Source of the DNA: JBCFBK01 sp038562555
GTDB taxonomy: Bacteria > Bacteroidota > Bacteroidia > Bacteroidales > Prolixibacteraceae
Direction: 5' to 3'
NCBI GenBank assembly: GCA_038562555.1
Contig: JBCFBK010000023.1
Coordinates: 1 to 64,000, forward strand
Length of the DNA: 64,000 nt
Shown: in pieces, positions 8,180-17,816 of the stretch
Position numbering within the stretch: position 1 is the stretch's first letter
How the letters are laid out: every line of letters begins with the position of its first letter
The notes under the pieces: model-generated
Seen by the model: only the letters and a program-made list of their open reading frames with translations
Told to the model about the DNA's origin: nothing
The model's database searches: none
Made by a program: the position numbers and the translations under genes

Positions 8180-8953
8180 TCAGAATTCAGGCTTAAGCAC
8201 TGCATTTAGCGGTAAATGATCAGACAGCGTCACTTTGGGGGTAGACGCAGACAGTACCGTCCATGCCTGTGCCGGATAACAGAAAATATAATCGATTTTT
8301 GCCTTCGGAGCTGACGCGGGAATGGTAAAATCAGGTGAGCTCACTTGCTTCCATTCCGCCATTCCCTTGCTGATTTCCGGAGCATCGGGGTGAGCATTAA
8401 AATCGCCGGCCACGATCATCGGATACGGATTTCCTTTAAGCGCAGTTGTCAGCGCCTCAACCTGCACCTGCCTCACCGGCGATGACGGATAGTCCAGGTG
8501 CGTGCTTACAAACGTGAACAACTTTCCGTCAGGCAGTTCCACATTCGCCAGGAGCATGGCCCGCTGTTCCTTCGCCCCTTCCGGCATGGGGAGCATGATC
8601 CGTTTGGTTTCGGCGAGCGGGTATTTCGATAAAATCCCGATCCCATAGTACCCGCCTGCATGAGGGATCGTTTTGGCATAAGCCGTAAGCATTCCCGTAC
8701 GATAGCCCAGTTCCGTGATAAAATCCTTCCCATGCTGGTGCGGAGCGCGATCGCGGAACGTTTTCACGTCCACCTCCTGCAAAGCAACAATATCCGGATC
8801 CTGGCATTTAATAAAACCGGCCAGCTCTTCCAGCGAGGCTAATTCGCCAAAACGGATATTGTAACACAGTACCTTTAAATGGACTGGCTCTTCCTGCGCC
8901 TGAGACACAGACGCAAGTGCGAAAAAAAACAGGAATATAATATTCAGTCTCAT
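8180..8953 (-). CDS. Secreted endonuclease/exonuclease/phosphatase-family hydrolase
   Basis: This gene encodes a 257-residue protein with a cleavable signal peptide (MRLNIIFLFFFALASVSQAQ) followed by a complete EEP fold. The metal and catalytic motifs occur in order: CYNIRFG, ALQEVD, YGIGILSKYP, STHLD, AGDFNAHP, KIDYIF and SDHLPL. This fold cleaves phosphodiester bonds, including nucleic acids, sphingomyelin and inositol-phosphate headgroups. The exported location and the Sus-like operon argue for a role in nutrient phosphodiester cleavage rather than DNA repair. It is the last gene of the operon and shares the fold with the lipoprotein at 10612-11430, suggesting duplication. The substrate is unknown. 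Confidence 0.88.
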   Translation of the reverse strand: MRLNIIFLFFFALASVSQAQEEPVHLKVLCYNIRFGELASLEELAGFIKCQDPDIVALQEVDVKTFRDRAPHQHGKDFITELGYRTGMLTAYAKTIPHAGGYYGIGILSKYPLAETKRIMLPMPEGAKEQRAMLLANVELPDGKLFTFVSTHLDYPSSPVRQVQVEALTTALKGNPYPMIVAGDFNAHPDAPEISKGMAEWKQVSSPDFTIPASAPKAKIDYIFCYPAQAWTVLSASTPKVTLSDHLPLNAVLKPEF

Positions 8954-9030
8954 CTTCTCTTTCTTTAAAATTAAGGTTTCCGTCAGGATTTTTCGTTCTG
9001 CCGGAAACCTTCAAATTTAATATTTTAACG

Positions 9031-10578
9031 TTATTTCCTCATCTTAATCTCGAGTTCCACCCATGCCCCGGTCGACTGGCCGGCCGAAGTTGCCTTCTCG
9101 CCGCCGAAACCTCTGACGATCGCGATCGCATACTTATTGATGTCTCCCGCGACGGTCCCGCCATAGCCAATGGCAAACATATAGCCCACCGACATATTGG
9201 ATTGCCTGACGACACTCGAACCGCCTATTTTCTTTTTCACATAAGCATCAACAAGGTCCCAGTCCTCCTGTGTATCACCAACTTCATCAAATGTTTTGCC
9301 TACGGTACTATAGAAGTCGGAGGCTGAAGGTAAGCGCGTCAGGTTATAGGAGATTGCCCAATCTGTAACCAGGTCATTCGCTCTAATTGTCGTCGCGGTG
9401 CTTACGTTCGGACCGAAAATATCCGGGCCGTTGCTCGCATGTCCATCCGAAATAAAACAGTTCGAGTACATCAGGTTTACGCTGCTTTGATTGGCTTTCG
9501 CCTGCACCCCATTCAATACGTAAGGAGCCATGGAGAAACTGAAATAGCATTTTGGAAATTTTTCGTCGGTCAGGATGATATATTTATAATGGATCATCAC
9601 GTTTCCGATGGTTGCACCCGGCAGCAAGACGGTCACAGGTATCGTTTCCATGCCTTCATTCTCCCTGATATCGGTAGCCGTAACGACCACCCCGGTTACA
9701 TCTTCGCCTGCATTGACCTCAAAGCTGAACCGGTTATCGGTAAGCGTGGTCGTTTCTGCAGTACCGGAAGTTCCGCCTTTTAGAACCACATACGACACCG
9801 ATGCCACATCGAGGTTGGAAGTGACCCTTCCGGTGACGGTAAACATCGAATCGGGTTTAACTTCGATCAACTCCTTATCAAAAAGGATCACCGGACCTAT
9901 GGCAGTCACATGCTTGATCTCAAACAGCTTACTGACTGTCATCTGACCTCTGTTTTCCGCTGCGATCCTGATCCCGGTCATGCCATTGCGGGCAATTAAC
10001 GGAATGTCAAAACTTGTTTCCAAATCGCTGGTAATGTCAATATTAACAGGCTCCTCTGTAATATCCCCCTTTATGATCCGGTAGTTCAGACCGGTTATTT
10101 TCGTTTTTGAAGTCACCGTGCCTTTCACATGAAATGTTTCACCCGAGTCAATGTCGTCAATAAATCCGGGTTCCTCCAATGCGATTTCCAGGCCGTCAAC
10201 CCCCTGGATCACTTTGAAGATCCTGACCGACCTGTTCCCTTTGACATCTTCGGCAATGATTTTTACGCCAACGGTTGCTGCTTCGACCAGGAAACCGAGA
10301 GAAAAGGAACCGGGTGTCCCATCCAGGCCCAGTTCCAACCGGTCGCCCGACTCATCCAGCTTCCCGGCAGCATCTTTCTTCTGATGAAAATAGAAAGCCC
10401 CGGAAAGCGGTTCGTCCGCCAGGATTTTACCTTTCACGTAGAACAGATCTCCCGGAAAGATTTCGGAGATACTGTCAAGTCCGTTCTCAAATGCTATTTG
10501 AGGGTCGCCTGCCTGCTCCTCGCAACCCCAAAGAATTGTTGCGGCAGCAGCTAAAAATAATAAAACGCTCTTTATCAT
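9031..10578 (-). CDS. Surface lipoprotein with three Ig-like repeats
   Basis: This gene encodes a 515-residue protein with a lipoprotein signal (MIKSVLLFLAAAATILWGCE). Residues of roughly 25-330 hold three similar beta-rich repeats, each opening with a conserved strand pair: GDLFYVKGKI, GETFHVKGTV and SMFTVTGRV. A distinct C-terminal domain of about 180 residues follows, with no family recognised. The position after SusC, SusD and an EEP lipoprotein is that of SusE/SusF-type surface binding proteins, so a ligand-binding role at the outer membrane is inferred. No catalytic motif is visible. Confidence 0.75.
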   Translation of the reverse strand: MIKSVLLFLAAAATILWGCEEQAGDPQIAFENGLDSISEIFPGDLFYVKGKILADEPLSGAFYFHQKKDAAGKLDESGDRLELGLDGTPGSFSLGFLVEAATVGVKIIAEDVKGNRSVRIFKVIQGVDGLEIALEEPGFIDDIDSGETFHVKGTVTSKTKITGLNYRIIKGDITEEPVNIDITSDLETSFDIPLIARNGMTGIRIAAENRGQMTVSKLFEIKHVTAIGPVILFDKELIEVKPDSMFTVTGRVTSNLDVASVSYVVLKGGTSGTAETTTLTDNRFSFEVNAGEDVTGVVVTATDIRENEGMETIPVTVLLPGATIGNVMIHYKYIILTDEKFPKCYFSFSMAPYVLNGVQAKANQSSVNLMYSNCFISDGHASNGPDIFGPNVSTATTIRANDLVTDWAISYNLTRLPSASDFYSTVGKTFDEVGDTQEDWDLVDAYVKKKIGGSSVVRQSNMSVGYMFAIGYGGTVAGDINKYAIAIVRGFGGEKATSAGQSTGAWVELEIKMRK

Positions 10579-10611
10579 GATGGTGTCTTTATTGTCATTT
10601 AAATGATCGGA

Positions 10612-11430
10612 TTAATTCAGTTCCAAAACAGAGACAATGGGTAAATGATCGGAAGCCAGGGTTTGGATGACATCGTGAGAAACAATCCTGAATTTGACTT
10701 CCGGACGATAGATGACATAATCGATCTCCCTGTTTGGCGCATTTGAGGTGATTGTATTGCAGCCTGTTGTACAGGTTTTCTTAAAACCATAGCCAAAAAA
10801 AGTCTGCATCGTATTATTATCGGGTGTTGCATTAAAATCACCTGCCAGGATCGTGGGGTAATTTGATGATGACAAAATCCGGTTGATCTCAGGCACCTGC
10901 AAATCGCGGTTCTCCTGTGTTAATTCGAGATGCGTGCCTGCAACGGTGATTTTCTTTTCGTTTACCGTAATGTTTGCCCGGACCAGGATCCGGTAACTGA
11001 CATAGGTATCACCCAGCTCGACGCGTGGCAAATGGAAAGTCTGCGGATCCGATAAAGAATATCGGGAGAGGATACCCAATCCTGATTCTCCTCCCTGGTA
11101 GTCAATTGCCTTTCCGTAATAGGTATAAGGCATATTGGTTTTCGCCGATAACTGGGCCAGTTGATCAACCTTCCCGCTCCTGGTGGTGTTCCGGTCCAGT
11201 TCCTGAAGGAACACAACATCGGGTTTTGCCTGTTTGATGACTTCTGCAACGGCATCCACATCCGGTGTTGAACTGTTATACGGAGAGCAATACTTTACAT
11301 TATAACTCATCACCGCTATCGTCTTCGTCGCATCCTTCTCTTTCCACCCCGGGTCTTCAATATCGCGGTATTCCGTTTGACAATTAAGTGTCGCTGCAAG
11401 TAAAAACAACAGATATCCTATCTTTTTCAT
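10612..11430 (-). CDS. Lipoprotein endonuclease/exonuclease/phosphatase-family hydrolase
   Basis: This gene encodes a 272-residue EEP-fold phosphodiesterase with a lipoprotein signal (MKKIGYLLFLLAATLNCQ), so it is membrane-anchored and probably surface-exposed. The active-site motifs are complete: MSYNVKYC, FLQELDR, SGLGILSRY, GTHLE, LAGDFNATPD, EIDYVIY and SDHLPI. It is a divergent paralogue of the secreted enzyme at 8180-8953, and both sit in the same sigma/FecR-controlled operon. This pairing and the lack of glycoside hydrolases suggest a phosphodiester-containing substrate. Confidence 0.88.
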   Translation of the reverse strand: MKKIGYLLFLLAATLNCQTEYRDIEDPGWKEKDATKTIAVMSYNVKYCSPYNSSTPDVDAVAEVIKQAKPDVVFLQELDRNTTRSGKVDQLAQLSAKTNMPYTYYGKAIDYQGGESGLGILSRYSLSDPQTFHLPRVELGDTYVSYRILVRANITVNEKKITVAGTHLELTQENRDLQVPEINRILSSSNYPTILAGDFNATPDNNTMQTFFGYGFKKTCTTGCNTITSNAPNREIDYVIYRPEVKFRIVSHDVIQTLASDHLPIVSVLELN

Positions 11431-11460
11431 ATCTTCAATATTTTTCGATGTTCAGCTAAA

Positions 11461-13191
11461 TTATTCCTCCCAACCCGGATTCTGGCCCAAATCAGGGTTT
11501 TTAACCCGTTCGGCATAAGGCACAGGCCACAAATAGTGTTTGGCCGGGTCAAAATGGTCAATGCCGCCTTCTGCAGTCGACTTCTCATAAACGATGTCGC
11601 CAAACTCATCCGTGCCGTTATTGGTAAACGGATTTCTGCCCAAATCATTCGCGCACACCGTTAATGCAGGTCCGACCATGGCCTTGCCCAACATTTTCCC
11701 GCCCTCTTTCCATCTTAAAACATCGAAGTAGCGCATGCCGTCCATGGCCATTTCGACCCGCCGTTCGCGGTGAAGCTCCGTTTTGAGGTCCATTCCCCAT
11801 GCTTCCAGTTCGGTCAGGACCATCGGGTGCATGCCTACCCGCCCACGAAGCTGATTGACGGTTTGGTCTATTTGTCCCTGTGTTAATGTTCCGCCCTGTA
11901 TGTTGAACAACGCTTCCGCATAAATCAGCAGGACTTCGGCATAACGGATCACATTGATATTATTATGATCACGGCTGGTTAATCCTGCGAGCTCGGGCGT
12001 ATTGTACTTCTTGAAATAGAATCCGGTCAGGCCATTGGCCCCCAACCTGTTATTGTTTTGCAGTACTGCAAAACGGGGTAAATTAAAAACAGGATTGGCA
12101 ACATCCACGTCCGCGTCTCCATCGTCTCCGCCGGGCCATGCATCACCGGGAGTATAAAGTGTCATCGTCATTCGCGGATCACGGGCGGTAAAATAATCCA
12201 CATAGTGCTGCTCGGGATAAGGATACAGGTCAGAAAGGGTTACATCCGTCTGGTGGTAATACTCCAAGCCTGTTTTTGCCGGCTTTCCATCGGCGCACAG
12301 GTAGGCATCCACAAGCCGTTTTGATGCGTTGAAGCGGATATAATCAACGGTTGTACAGGTGTAGTTGGTCAGGTTATTCATGCGAAGATCTTCCACATAA
12401 AGGCTGTAGATGATGGCTTCCTTGTTTGCCGGGTTCGTTTCGGCGTTACCCTCCAGATGATATAATGCCGCGTAATCGGCATAGAGTTCATACGGGCTGT
12501 TATCTATGATCTCCTTTGCTGTGGTTGCAGCCACGTCCCACATTTCGTTTTGCAGGGCAACGCGGGCTTTCAGCGCCAGCGCTCCCCAGCGGTTTATCCT
12601 GCCCAGGTTGTCACCCGAAGGGATCGCCGTTCCCAGTTTTCCCGCTGCCCAGTCCAGATCATCCAGGATGAACTGCACCACTTCGCTTTTGGGTGTGCGG
12701 GGACCGTAGGCTTCGGACGATGTGATCACCTTGTCGATCAGCGGCACATCACCCCAGTATGAAGTCAGCCAGAAATACTGCAATGCCCTGATCACCCTGA
12801 CCTCAGCAGCATAGGTATCTTTCACATCCTGATCAATTTCCGCCGCATTGTAATGCTCCAGAAAATTATTACAGTTGAATATGTGACCGTAAGCATTTCC
12901 CCAAAAAGTCGAGAAGGGGAATCCATCCATCGCTGTATGTCTTCCTCCGGGAACCTTGCTCAATCCGCTCGACAGATCACCCCACACGGCATCATCGCCA
13001 AACACATTGGGATACATGATCAGTTCATACTGAAAACCGTCATAGCATGGGTAAAGTGCTGCTTTTAACTGATCTTCGGTTTTCCAGTAAGTGGCATGTG
13101 TCACGGTATCCAACGGGTATTTATCCAGAAATGCATCATCACAACCGGCCGTCAAAAGGATCAATAAGATGGTATATTTAATATTCTTCAT
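11461..13191 (-). CDS. SusD/RagB-family nutrient-binding lipoprotein
   Basis: This gene encodes a 576-residue outer-membrane lipoprotein (MKNIKYTILLILLTAGCDDA) that acts as the lid and ligand binder on the SusC channel. SusD hallmarks are seen: FLDKYPLDTVTHATYWKTED after the lipobox, ALQYFWLTSYWGDVPLI (TPR region), VIRYAEVLLIYAEALFN and the C-terminal ERRVEMAMDGMRYFDVLRWK, ending LGQNPGWEE. It starts 18 bases after the SusC stop codon and is translated as part of the same transcript. The ligand is unknown. Confidence 0.95.
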   Translation of the reverse strand: MKNIKYTILLILLTAGCDDAFLDKYPLDTVTHATYWKTEDQLKAALYPCYDGFQYELIMYPNVFGDDAVWGDLSSGLSKVPGGRHTAMDGFPFSTFWGNAYGHIFNCNNFLEHYNAAEIDQDVKDTYAAEVRVIRALQYFWLTSYWGDVPLIDKVITSSEAYGPRTPKSEVVQFILDDLDWAAGKLGTAIPSGDNLGRINRWGALALKARVALQNEMWDVAATTAKEIIDNSPYELYADYAALYHLEGNAETNPANKEAIIYSLYVEDLRMNNLTNYTCTTVDYIRFNASKRLVDAYLCADGKPAKTGLEYYHQTDVTLSDLYPYPEQHYVDYFTARDPRMTMTLYTPGDAWPGGDDGDADVDVANPVFNLPRFAVLQNNNRLGANGLTGFYFKKYNTPELAGLTSRDHNNINVIRYAEVLLIYAEALFNIQGGTLTQGQIDQTVNQLRGRVGMHPMVLTELEAWGMDLKTELHRERRVEMAMDGMRYFDVLRWKEGGKMLGKAMVGPALTVCANDLGRNPFTNNGTDEFGDIVYEKSTAEGGIDHFDPAKHYLWPVPYAERVKNPDLGQNPGWEE

Positions 13192-13209
13192 TTTTTAAGC
13201 AGTTAAAAG

Positions 13210-16200
13210 TTAAAATCCAAATTGTACACCCAATGCAAATGTCTTTAACTGTGGGTAAGAATCACCTGAAGTTTCTCTTACTTCAGGGTCGAATCCGCCG
13301 AAATAATTTGTCAGCGTAAGCAGGTTATCAACCGACACATAAATCTTCAGGCGGTCCGCCTTGATCTTATCGGTAAGACGTTTGGGCAGGGTATAACCCA
13401 GTTGAATATTCTTCAGCCGCAGGTAGGACGCATCTTCGGTCCAGTAATCTGAAAAAACAATGTTATGGCTGGGTTGATAATACATGCGGGGATAGGAAGC
13501 ACCCGGGTTGTTTGGGGTCCACCGGTCCAGATGCGCTGTCTTGGGAACGGAATAGTCATTGATAAAGGCATGACGGGCTTCTTCCGATAAATAACCATTG
13601 ACCTTCCCTACCCCCTGAAGATAGAACGTAAAGTCAAAATTTTTCCACTCCATGAAGCCTCTCAGCGAATACGTATAACGGGCATACGGATCTCCGAACA
13701 CTACTTTGTCATTATTGTCAATCTTGCCGTCCGGTTCGCCGTTTTCACCGCTGATATCCCTGTAAACGACATCTCCCGGCTGAATAATATTCGCATAGCT
13801 GCTGATCAGTGCGAATTCCGGATTGACATATTTCCCGGTGGTTTCGTTATACGACTCAAAATCATCAATTTGTGCAAGTCCGTCAGTCAGGTATCCATAG
13901 TAAGCATTAATCGGGTCACCAACCCGGCGGATTTTATCACCCAGTGACGGAGCGCTGGAACCAAGATCCGTGATCTTATTCCGGGCATCCGACAGGTTGG
14001 CAGTAAAACCGTAATGGACTTGACCGATCTGGTCACGCCAGCCGATGCTCAATTCCCATCCTTTGTTTTCAATTGAACCAATATTTTCCAGCGGAAGATT
14101 GTCGGATGCTGTGATCCCAATCACGGATGGATAAATTGGTTTAAGCAGGGCATTCACATTATTCTTTTCAAACCAGTCAAATGACAGATCCAGCCTGTTA
14201 CTAAGTAATTGGAGATCAATTCCGACGTTAAACATCCTGATCGTTTCCCACTTGATATCTTCGTTGGCCAGTGAATATTGTTTGAAGCCGACATTTTCTT
14301 TGTTCCCTATCGGATACGCTTTCGTATAGCGCTCAATTTCCGTCAGGTAAGGATAATAGCTGTCGCTGATGTTCTGGTTTCCCAGTTCACCCCATGAGGC
14401 CCTTATTTTCCCCACGGTTAATACCGGGTTTAAAAAGCGCATAAATTCTTCCTGCGAAAATTTCCAACCTGCAGAAAAAGATGGAAACACGCCCCATCTG
14501 TTCTCTTTGGCAAAGCGCGATGTCCCGTCGTACCTCACGTTTGCCTCGAATAAGTATCTCTCGTTGAAATCATAATTGATCCTGCCGAAATAAGAGCGTA
14601 AAGCCCAGTGCTCGGCGGTACCGCTATTGGTAATATCTTCCGTACCCCCGTCAATTTCTTCCACTCCGTCAAGGAGTATCTTCTTCCTCGAAGCGGAGAG
14701 TTCGGGCATGTAAGCCCATTCCTGTGAAAATCCTGCCAGGAAATTGAATCCGTGTTTTTTGAGTGTCTTCTGATAATTCAAGGTCGTCACAAAAGTCTGG
14801 GTTAAGATGCTTCTGTGCGATTCCGATATCCGATTTTCAACGTTGTCGTTTGCAGGATGCGGTGTACCGTCGGCGAGAAACCGGGGCATGGTCGGGGTCC
14901 AGTCTTTCACATCGCGCGTATAGTAATTATACGCGTACTGACCGTTAACCTGCATTCCCTTGATCAGGTCAAGGGTCGCATTGAAATTGCCATTAAATGT
15001 CCTCGAGTAATTCTTCGTGTAACCCGATTCATATGCCGTGCGGACCGGATTGGAGACCGAACCGTACGACCAGTAAGGAGAATCTTTCCAATTGCCGTCT
15101 TCAGCCGGGAGCTGCCATTTCACAGGAAGCAAAGGCGAAATGCGCTGAACCAGCCGAAAAACCCCTCCCGTACCTGAGCCTCCGGCATCCTGCCTGTAAA
15201 AATCGATAAAACTAATATTCCCGTCAACCTTCAGCCGGTCGGTAATTTTCGAATCCAGACGCAACCTGACGTTGTGCCGGTTGGAAGAATAGGGATCGCC
15301 GACGATAAGTCCCGTTTGTTCCAGGTAACCATACGACATATAATAGGAAGACCGGTCAGAGCTGCCGTTTACGTTAAAATTATGGCTCTGTTGGGTGGCG
15401 TAATCCTTGAAAGTTTCGTCGACCCAGTCAGTATTGGAATAGTCGTTCGGGAAATTTCGGGAGTCGTACTTCATAAATGCTTCATCCGAGTAAGGAATTG
15501 CCACTCCCCTCGCACTTCGCGCTTCATTCTCCAGGGTCATAAACTGGCGTCCGTTAACCAGCTCAGGCAATGAAACAGGTTTCTGTATCCCGTAATACCC
15601 TGAATAACTAAATGCGGCTTTGCCTTCACTTTTCCCTTTTTTGGTCGTGATCAGAATAACACCGTTTGCAGCACGGGCGCCATATATGGCCGACGAAGCT
15701 GCATCTTTGAGCACCGTCACACTCTCAATGTCGTCGGGATTCACCAGATTGATATCCCCTCCGGCAATACCATCGATCAATATTAAAGGGTTGGTCTGAC
15801 TGTTGATTGTGTTGACACCTCTTACCAGGATATTGACTCCCGGACTTCCGGGCTGTCCCGAAGACGAAGTGACTGTTACCCCGGGCAGCAACCCCTGCAG
15901 ACCAGATCCGACAGCACCTACAGGTCTGCTTTTCAGGATCTCACCCTGAACCGCGGCCACCGACCCTGTCAGATTAACCTTTTTCTGAACACCGTAGCCC
16001 ACGGCAACGACTTCTTCAATACCAATGCTTTCCTCTTCCATGATCACATTTAAAACCGTCTTTTCGCCTACGACGATCTCCTGTGTTTGCATGCCGATAA
16101 AGGAGATGATCAGCACTGCGTCAGACCGCACGTTGTTCAGGGAAAAATTTCCGTCAGTGTCGGTAATGGTTCCGCTTCCGGTTCCCTTTATTAAAATGCT

Positions 16201-16641
16201 TACCCCTGGAAGCGGTTCACCGGAAGAAGCTTTGACTGTGCCCTGAAGAGGCTTATTGGACTGCCGGATGATTTTTCCGGTTGGGGTAAGAATAATGTGC
16301 CGGTCACGGACAACTACCTTCACTTCTCCCTCCCGGAACAGCCGGTTCAGTATCTGGTCGATGGTTTCATTCTCCACATTAAGGTTCACTTTCCGCTGTA
16401 CATCGATCAGTTCACTGTTATACAAAAAATAATATTCACTCTGCTCTTCGATCGCCCCGAGTACGTCCCTTACTGAAACATCCCTGAAGTGCAGACTCAA
16501 ACGGGCATTTTGTGAATAGCCTGATCCGGCTATCGCCTGAAACGTACAGACAAATAAAACAAAAAGTGTCACACGCATAATTCTTAAGATTTTCCTATGC
16601 CGGTTACCGAACAGGCATAGCAGTTTCATGTTTTTTTGCAT
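13210..16641 (-). CDS. SusC/RagA TonB-dependent transporter with STN signalling domain
   Basis: This gene encodes a 1143-residue outer-membrane importer. After the signal peptide, residues of about 47-115 form an STN domain (NARLSLHFRDVSVRDVLGAI), the part of a transducing transporter that contacts FecR. A carboxypeptidase-regulatory-like beta domain follows (PLQGTVKASSGEPLPGVSIL), then the plug (ESVTVLKDAASSAIYGARAA) and the barrel. It therefore both imports and senses its ligand. The upstream sigma factor and FecR gene complete the usual three-part signalling relay. ATGs at 16641 and 16629 are both possible starts; the first is used here. Confidence 0.95.
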   Translation of the reverse strand: MQKNMKLLCLFGNRHRKILRIMRVTLFVLFVCTFQAIAGSGYSQNARLSLHFRDVSVRDVLGAIEEQSEYYFLYNSELIDVQRKVNLNVENETIDQILNRLFREGEVKVVVRDRHIILTPTGKIIRQSNKPLQGTVKASSGEPLPGVSILIKGTGSGTITDTDGNFSLNNVRSDAVLIISFIGMQTQEIVVGEKTVLNVIMEEESIGIEEVVAVGYGVQKKVNLTGSVAAVQGEILKSRPVGAVGSGLQGLLPGVTVTSSSGQPGSPGVNILVRGVNTINSQTNPLILIDGIAGGDINLVNPDDIESVTVLKDAASSAIYGARAANGVILITTKKGKSEGKAAFSYSGYYGIQKPVSLPELVNGRQFMTLENEARSARGVAIPYSDEAFMKYDSRNFPNDYSNTDWVDETFKDYATQQSHNFNVNGSSDRSSYYMSYGYLEQTGLIVGDPYSSNRHNVRLRLDSKITDRLKVDGNISFIDFYRQDAGGSGTGGVFRLVQRISPLLPVKWQLPAEDGNWKDSPYWSYGSVSNPVRTAYESGYTKNYSRTFNGNFNATLDLIKGMQVNGQYAYNYYTRDVKDWTPTMPRFLADGTPHPANDNVENRISESHRSILTQTFVTTLNYQKTLKKHGFNFLAGFSQEWAYMPELSASRKKILLDGVEEIDGGTEDITNSGTAEHWALRSYFGRINYDFNERYLFEANVRYDGTSRFAKENRWGVFPSFSAGWKFSQEEFMRFLNPVLTVGKIRASWGELGNQNISDSYYPYLTEIERYTKAYPIGNKENVGFKQYSLANEDIKWETIRMFNVGIDLQLLSNRLDLSFDWFEKNNVNALLKPIYPSVIGITASDNLPLENIGSIENKGWELSIGWRDQIGQVHYGFTANLSDARNKITDLGSSAPSLGDKIRRVGDPINAYYGYLTDGLAQIDDFESYNETTGKYVNPEFALISSYANIIQPGDVVYRDISGENGEPDGKIDNNDKVVFGDPYARYTYSLRGFMEWKNFDFTFYLQGVGKVNGYLSEEARHAFINDYSVPKTAHLDRWTPNNPGASYPRMYYQPSHNIVFSDYWTEDASYLRLKNIQLGYTLPKRLTDKIKADRLKIYVSVDNLLTLTNYFGGFDPEVRETSGDSYPQLKTFALGVQFGF

Positions 16642-16690
16642 AAATTTGAAATGTTTTAAGTATTAATTACATTTTTAGCCCTCAGGGCGC

Positions 16691-16726
16691 AGAGGAAGGT
16701 GTTGGCGCATCTTCCTCTTTTTTTTT
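16691..16726 (+). terminator. Hairpin plus T-run between fecR and susC, plus-strand sense
   Basis: AGAGGAAG (16691-16698) pairs with CTTCCTCT (16711-16718) and is followed by a run of T on the plus strand. This has the form of an intrinsic terminator facing against the operon. On the operon strand the same bases form a hairpin preceded by A residues, which might instead set mRNA processing or relative expression of fecR and susC. Confidence 0.45.
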
Positions 16727-16732
16727 GACGAA

Positions 16733-17731
16733 CTATCTTGTCATTGGATCATTTTTTTGGGTTTCGAAACTGAAATAGACTTTAGCGGGTTCTCCTGGCT
16801 GGTTATCCATATTGACCGTAGCGGGTACATAGCTCGATTTTATCGGCGAACTTAACTCCAGAAGTTCCAGAACCTGTTGCAGCGACTGGTTTTCGAAGGT
16901 GGTCGTAAACCGGTATTCGTTTAACCGGGGGTCGGTCAGGATCACCTTTATCCCAAACCATCTTTCCAAATCGCGGGCAACATCTTTCATGGGCGTTTCA
17001 TCAAAGACCAGTTTGCCGAATCGCCATGCGGCATATTTTTCAAGCGGCTCGCGGCGAACGGTAATTCCCTTGTCCTTTTCAAAAACAGCACGCTCTCCCG
17101 GACTCAGCACCACCTCTTCTTCCTTCATTCCTGCCTTGAACCGGAGCTTCCCTTCTATGAGGACTACCTCTACCTCCGGTTCCTCTTCATAAGCTTTGAT
17201 ATTGAAGGACGTACCCAGCACTTCAACCTTACTCCTTCCGGTGTGAACCGAAAAAGGATTGGACTGATCATGGGTGACCTCAAAATAGGCTTCTCCCGAA
17301 AGATTAATCTCCCTGGAACCATTGGTAAACGGCAGCCGATACCGGATCGAACTGCCAGAATTCAGCCAAACGCGGGTGCTGTCAGGAAGAACAATCCGGG
17401 AACGAATACCCATGGGAACGGTGATCTCCTGGGTCACCATCTCTGTTCCCGATACAGGTTTCTGCCGGGTAATACTCCAGATGGCAAGCAGCAATAACGG
17501 AAAAACGAGGATGGCGGCCGCCCGGCTGAACCAGGTATAAACCTGGCGGGACCGGCTTTCTCTTCCAATCCGGGACCAGACCTTTCCACGGGCAGTCTCC
17601 GTACCGACCTCTTTTATTTTTTGCATGGACAGATAAGCTTCCATGATTTCCTGATCATCCGAAAACTGTTCAAGCTTTTGGATATGCTGTTTTAATTTTT
17701 CTGCAGTTCGCCGGTTTGTGAGTTCACGCAT
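16733..17731 (-). CDS. FecR-family anti-sigma factor
   Basis: This gene encodes a 332-residue inner-membrane anti-sigma protein. A cytoplasmic N-terminal segment of about 85 residues is followed by one membrane helix (AAAILVFPLLLLAIWSI). A periplasmic FecR domain comes next (MGIRSRIVLPDSTRVWLNSG, then YFEVTHDQSNPFSVHTG), and then a DUF4974-like end (FDETPMKDVARDLERWFGIK). It would hold the adjacent ECF sigma factor inactive until the STN domain of the SusC protein signals ligand. The order sigma-fecR-susC-susD is the standard arrangement. Confidence 0.94.
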   Translation of the reverse strand: MRELTNRRTAEKLKQHIQKLEQFSDDQEIMEAYLSMQKIKEVGTETARGKVWSRIGRESRSRQVYTWFSRAAAILVFPLLLLAIWSITRQKPVSGTEMVTQEITVPMGIRSRIVLPDSTRVWLNSGSSIRYRLPFTNGSREINLSGEAYFEVTHDQSNPFSVHTGRSKVEVLGTSFNIKAYEEEPEVEVVLIEGKLRFKAGMKEEEVVLSPGERAVFEKDKGITVRREPLEKYAAWRFGKLVFDETPMKDVARDLERWFGIKVILTDPRLNEYRFTTTFENQSLQQVLELLELSSPIKSSYVPATVNMDNQPGEPAKVYFSFETQKNDPMTR

Positions 17732-17816
17732 TTATTGAAATTTGAGAATAAGACAACCGGGGAGAATCATACACGTAAGTAAAAGTGATTTTTTTTCCAA
17801 AAAAATCACAGGCATC

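Noticed and set aside
9019..9030. TTTTAACGTTATTT-like AT-rich palindrome between the lipoprotein and EEP genes.
   Set aside because: The perfect part is only eight bases in AT-rich sequence, and its position inside an operon argues against an operator.
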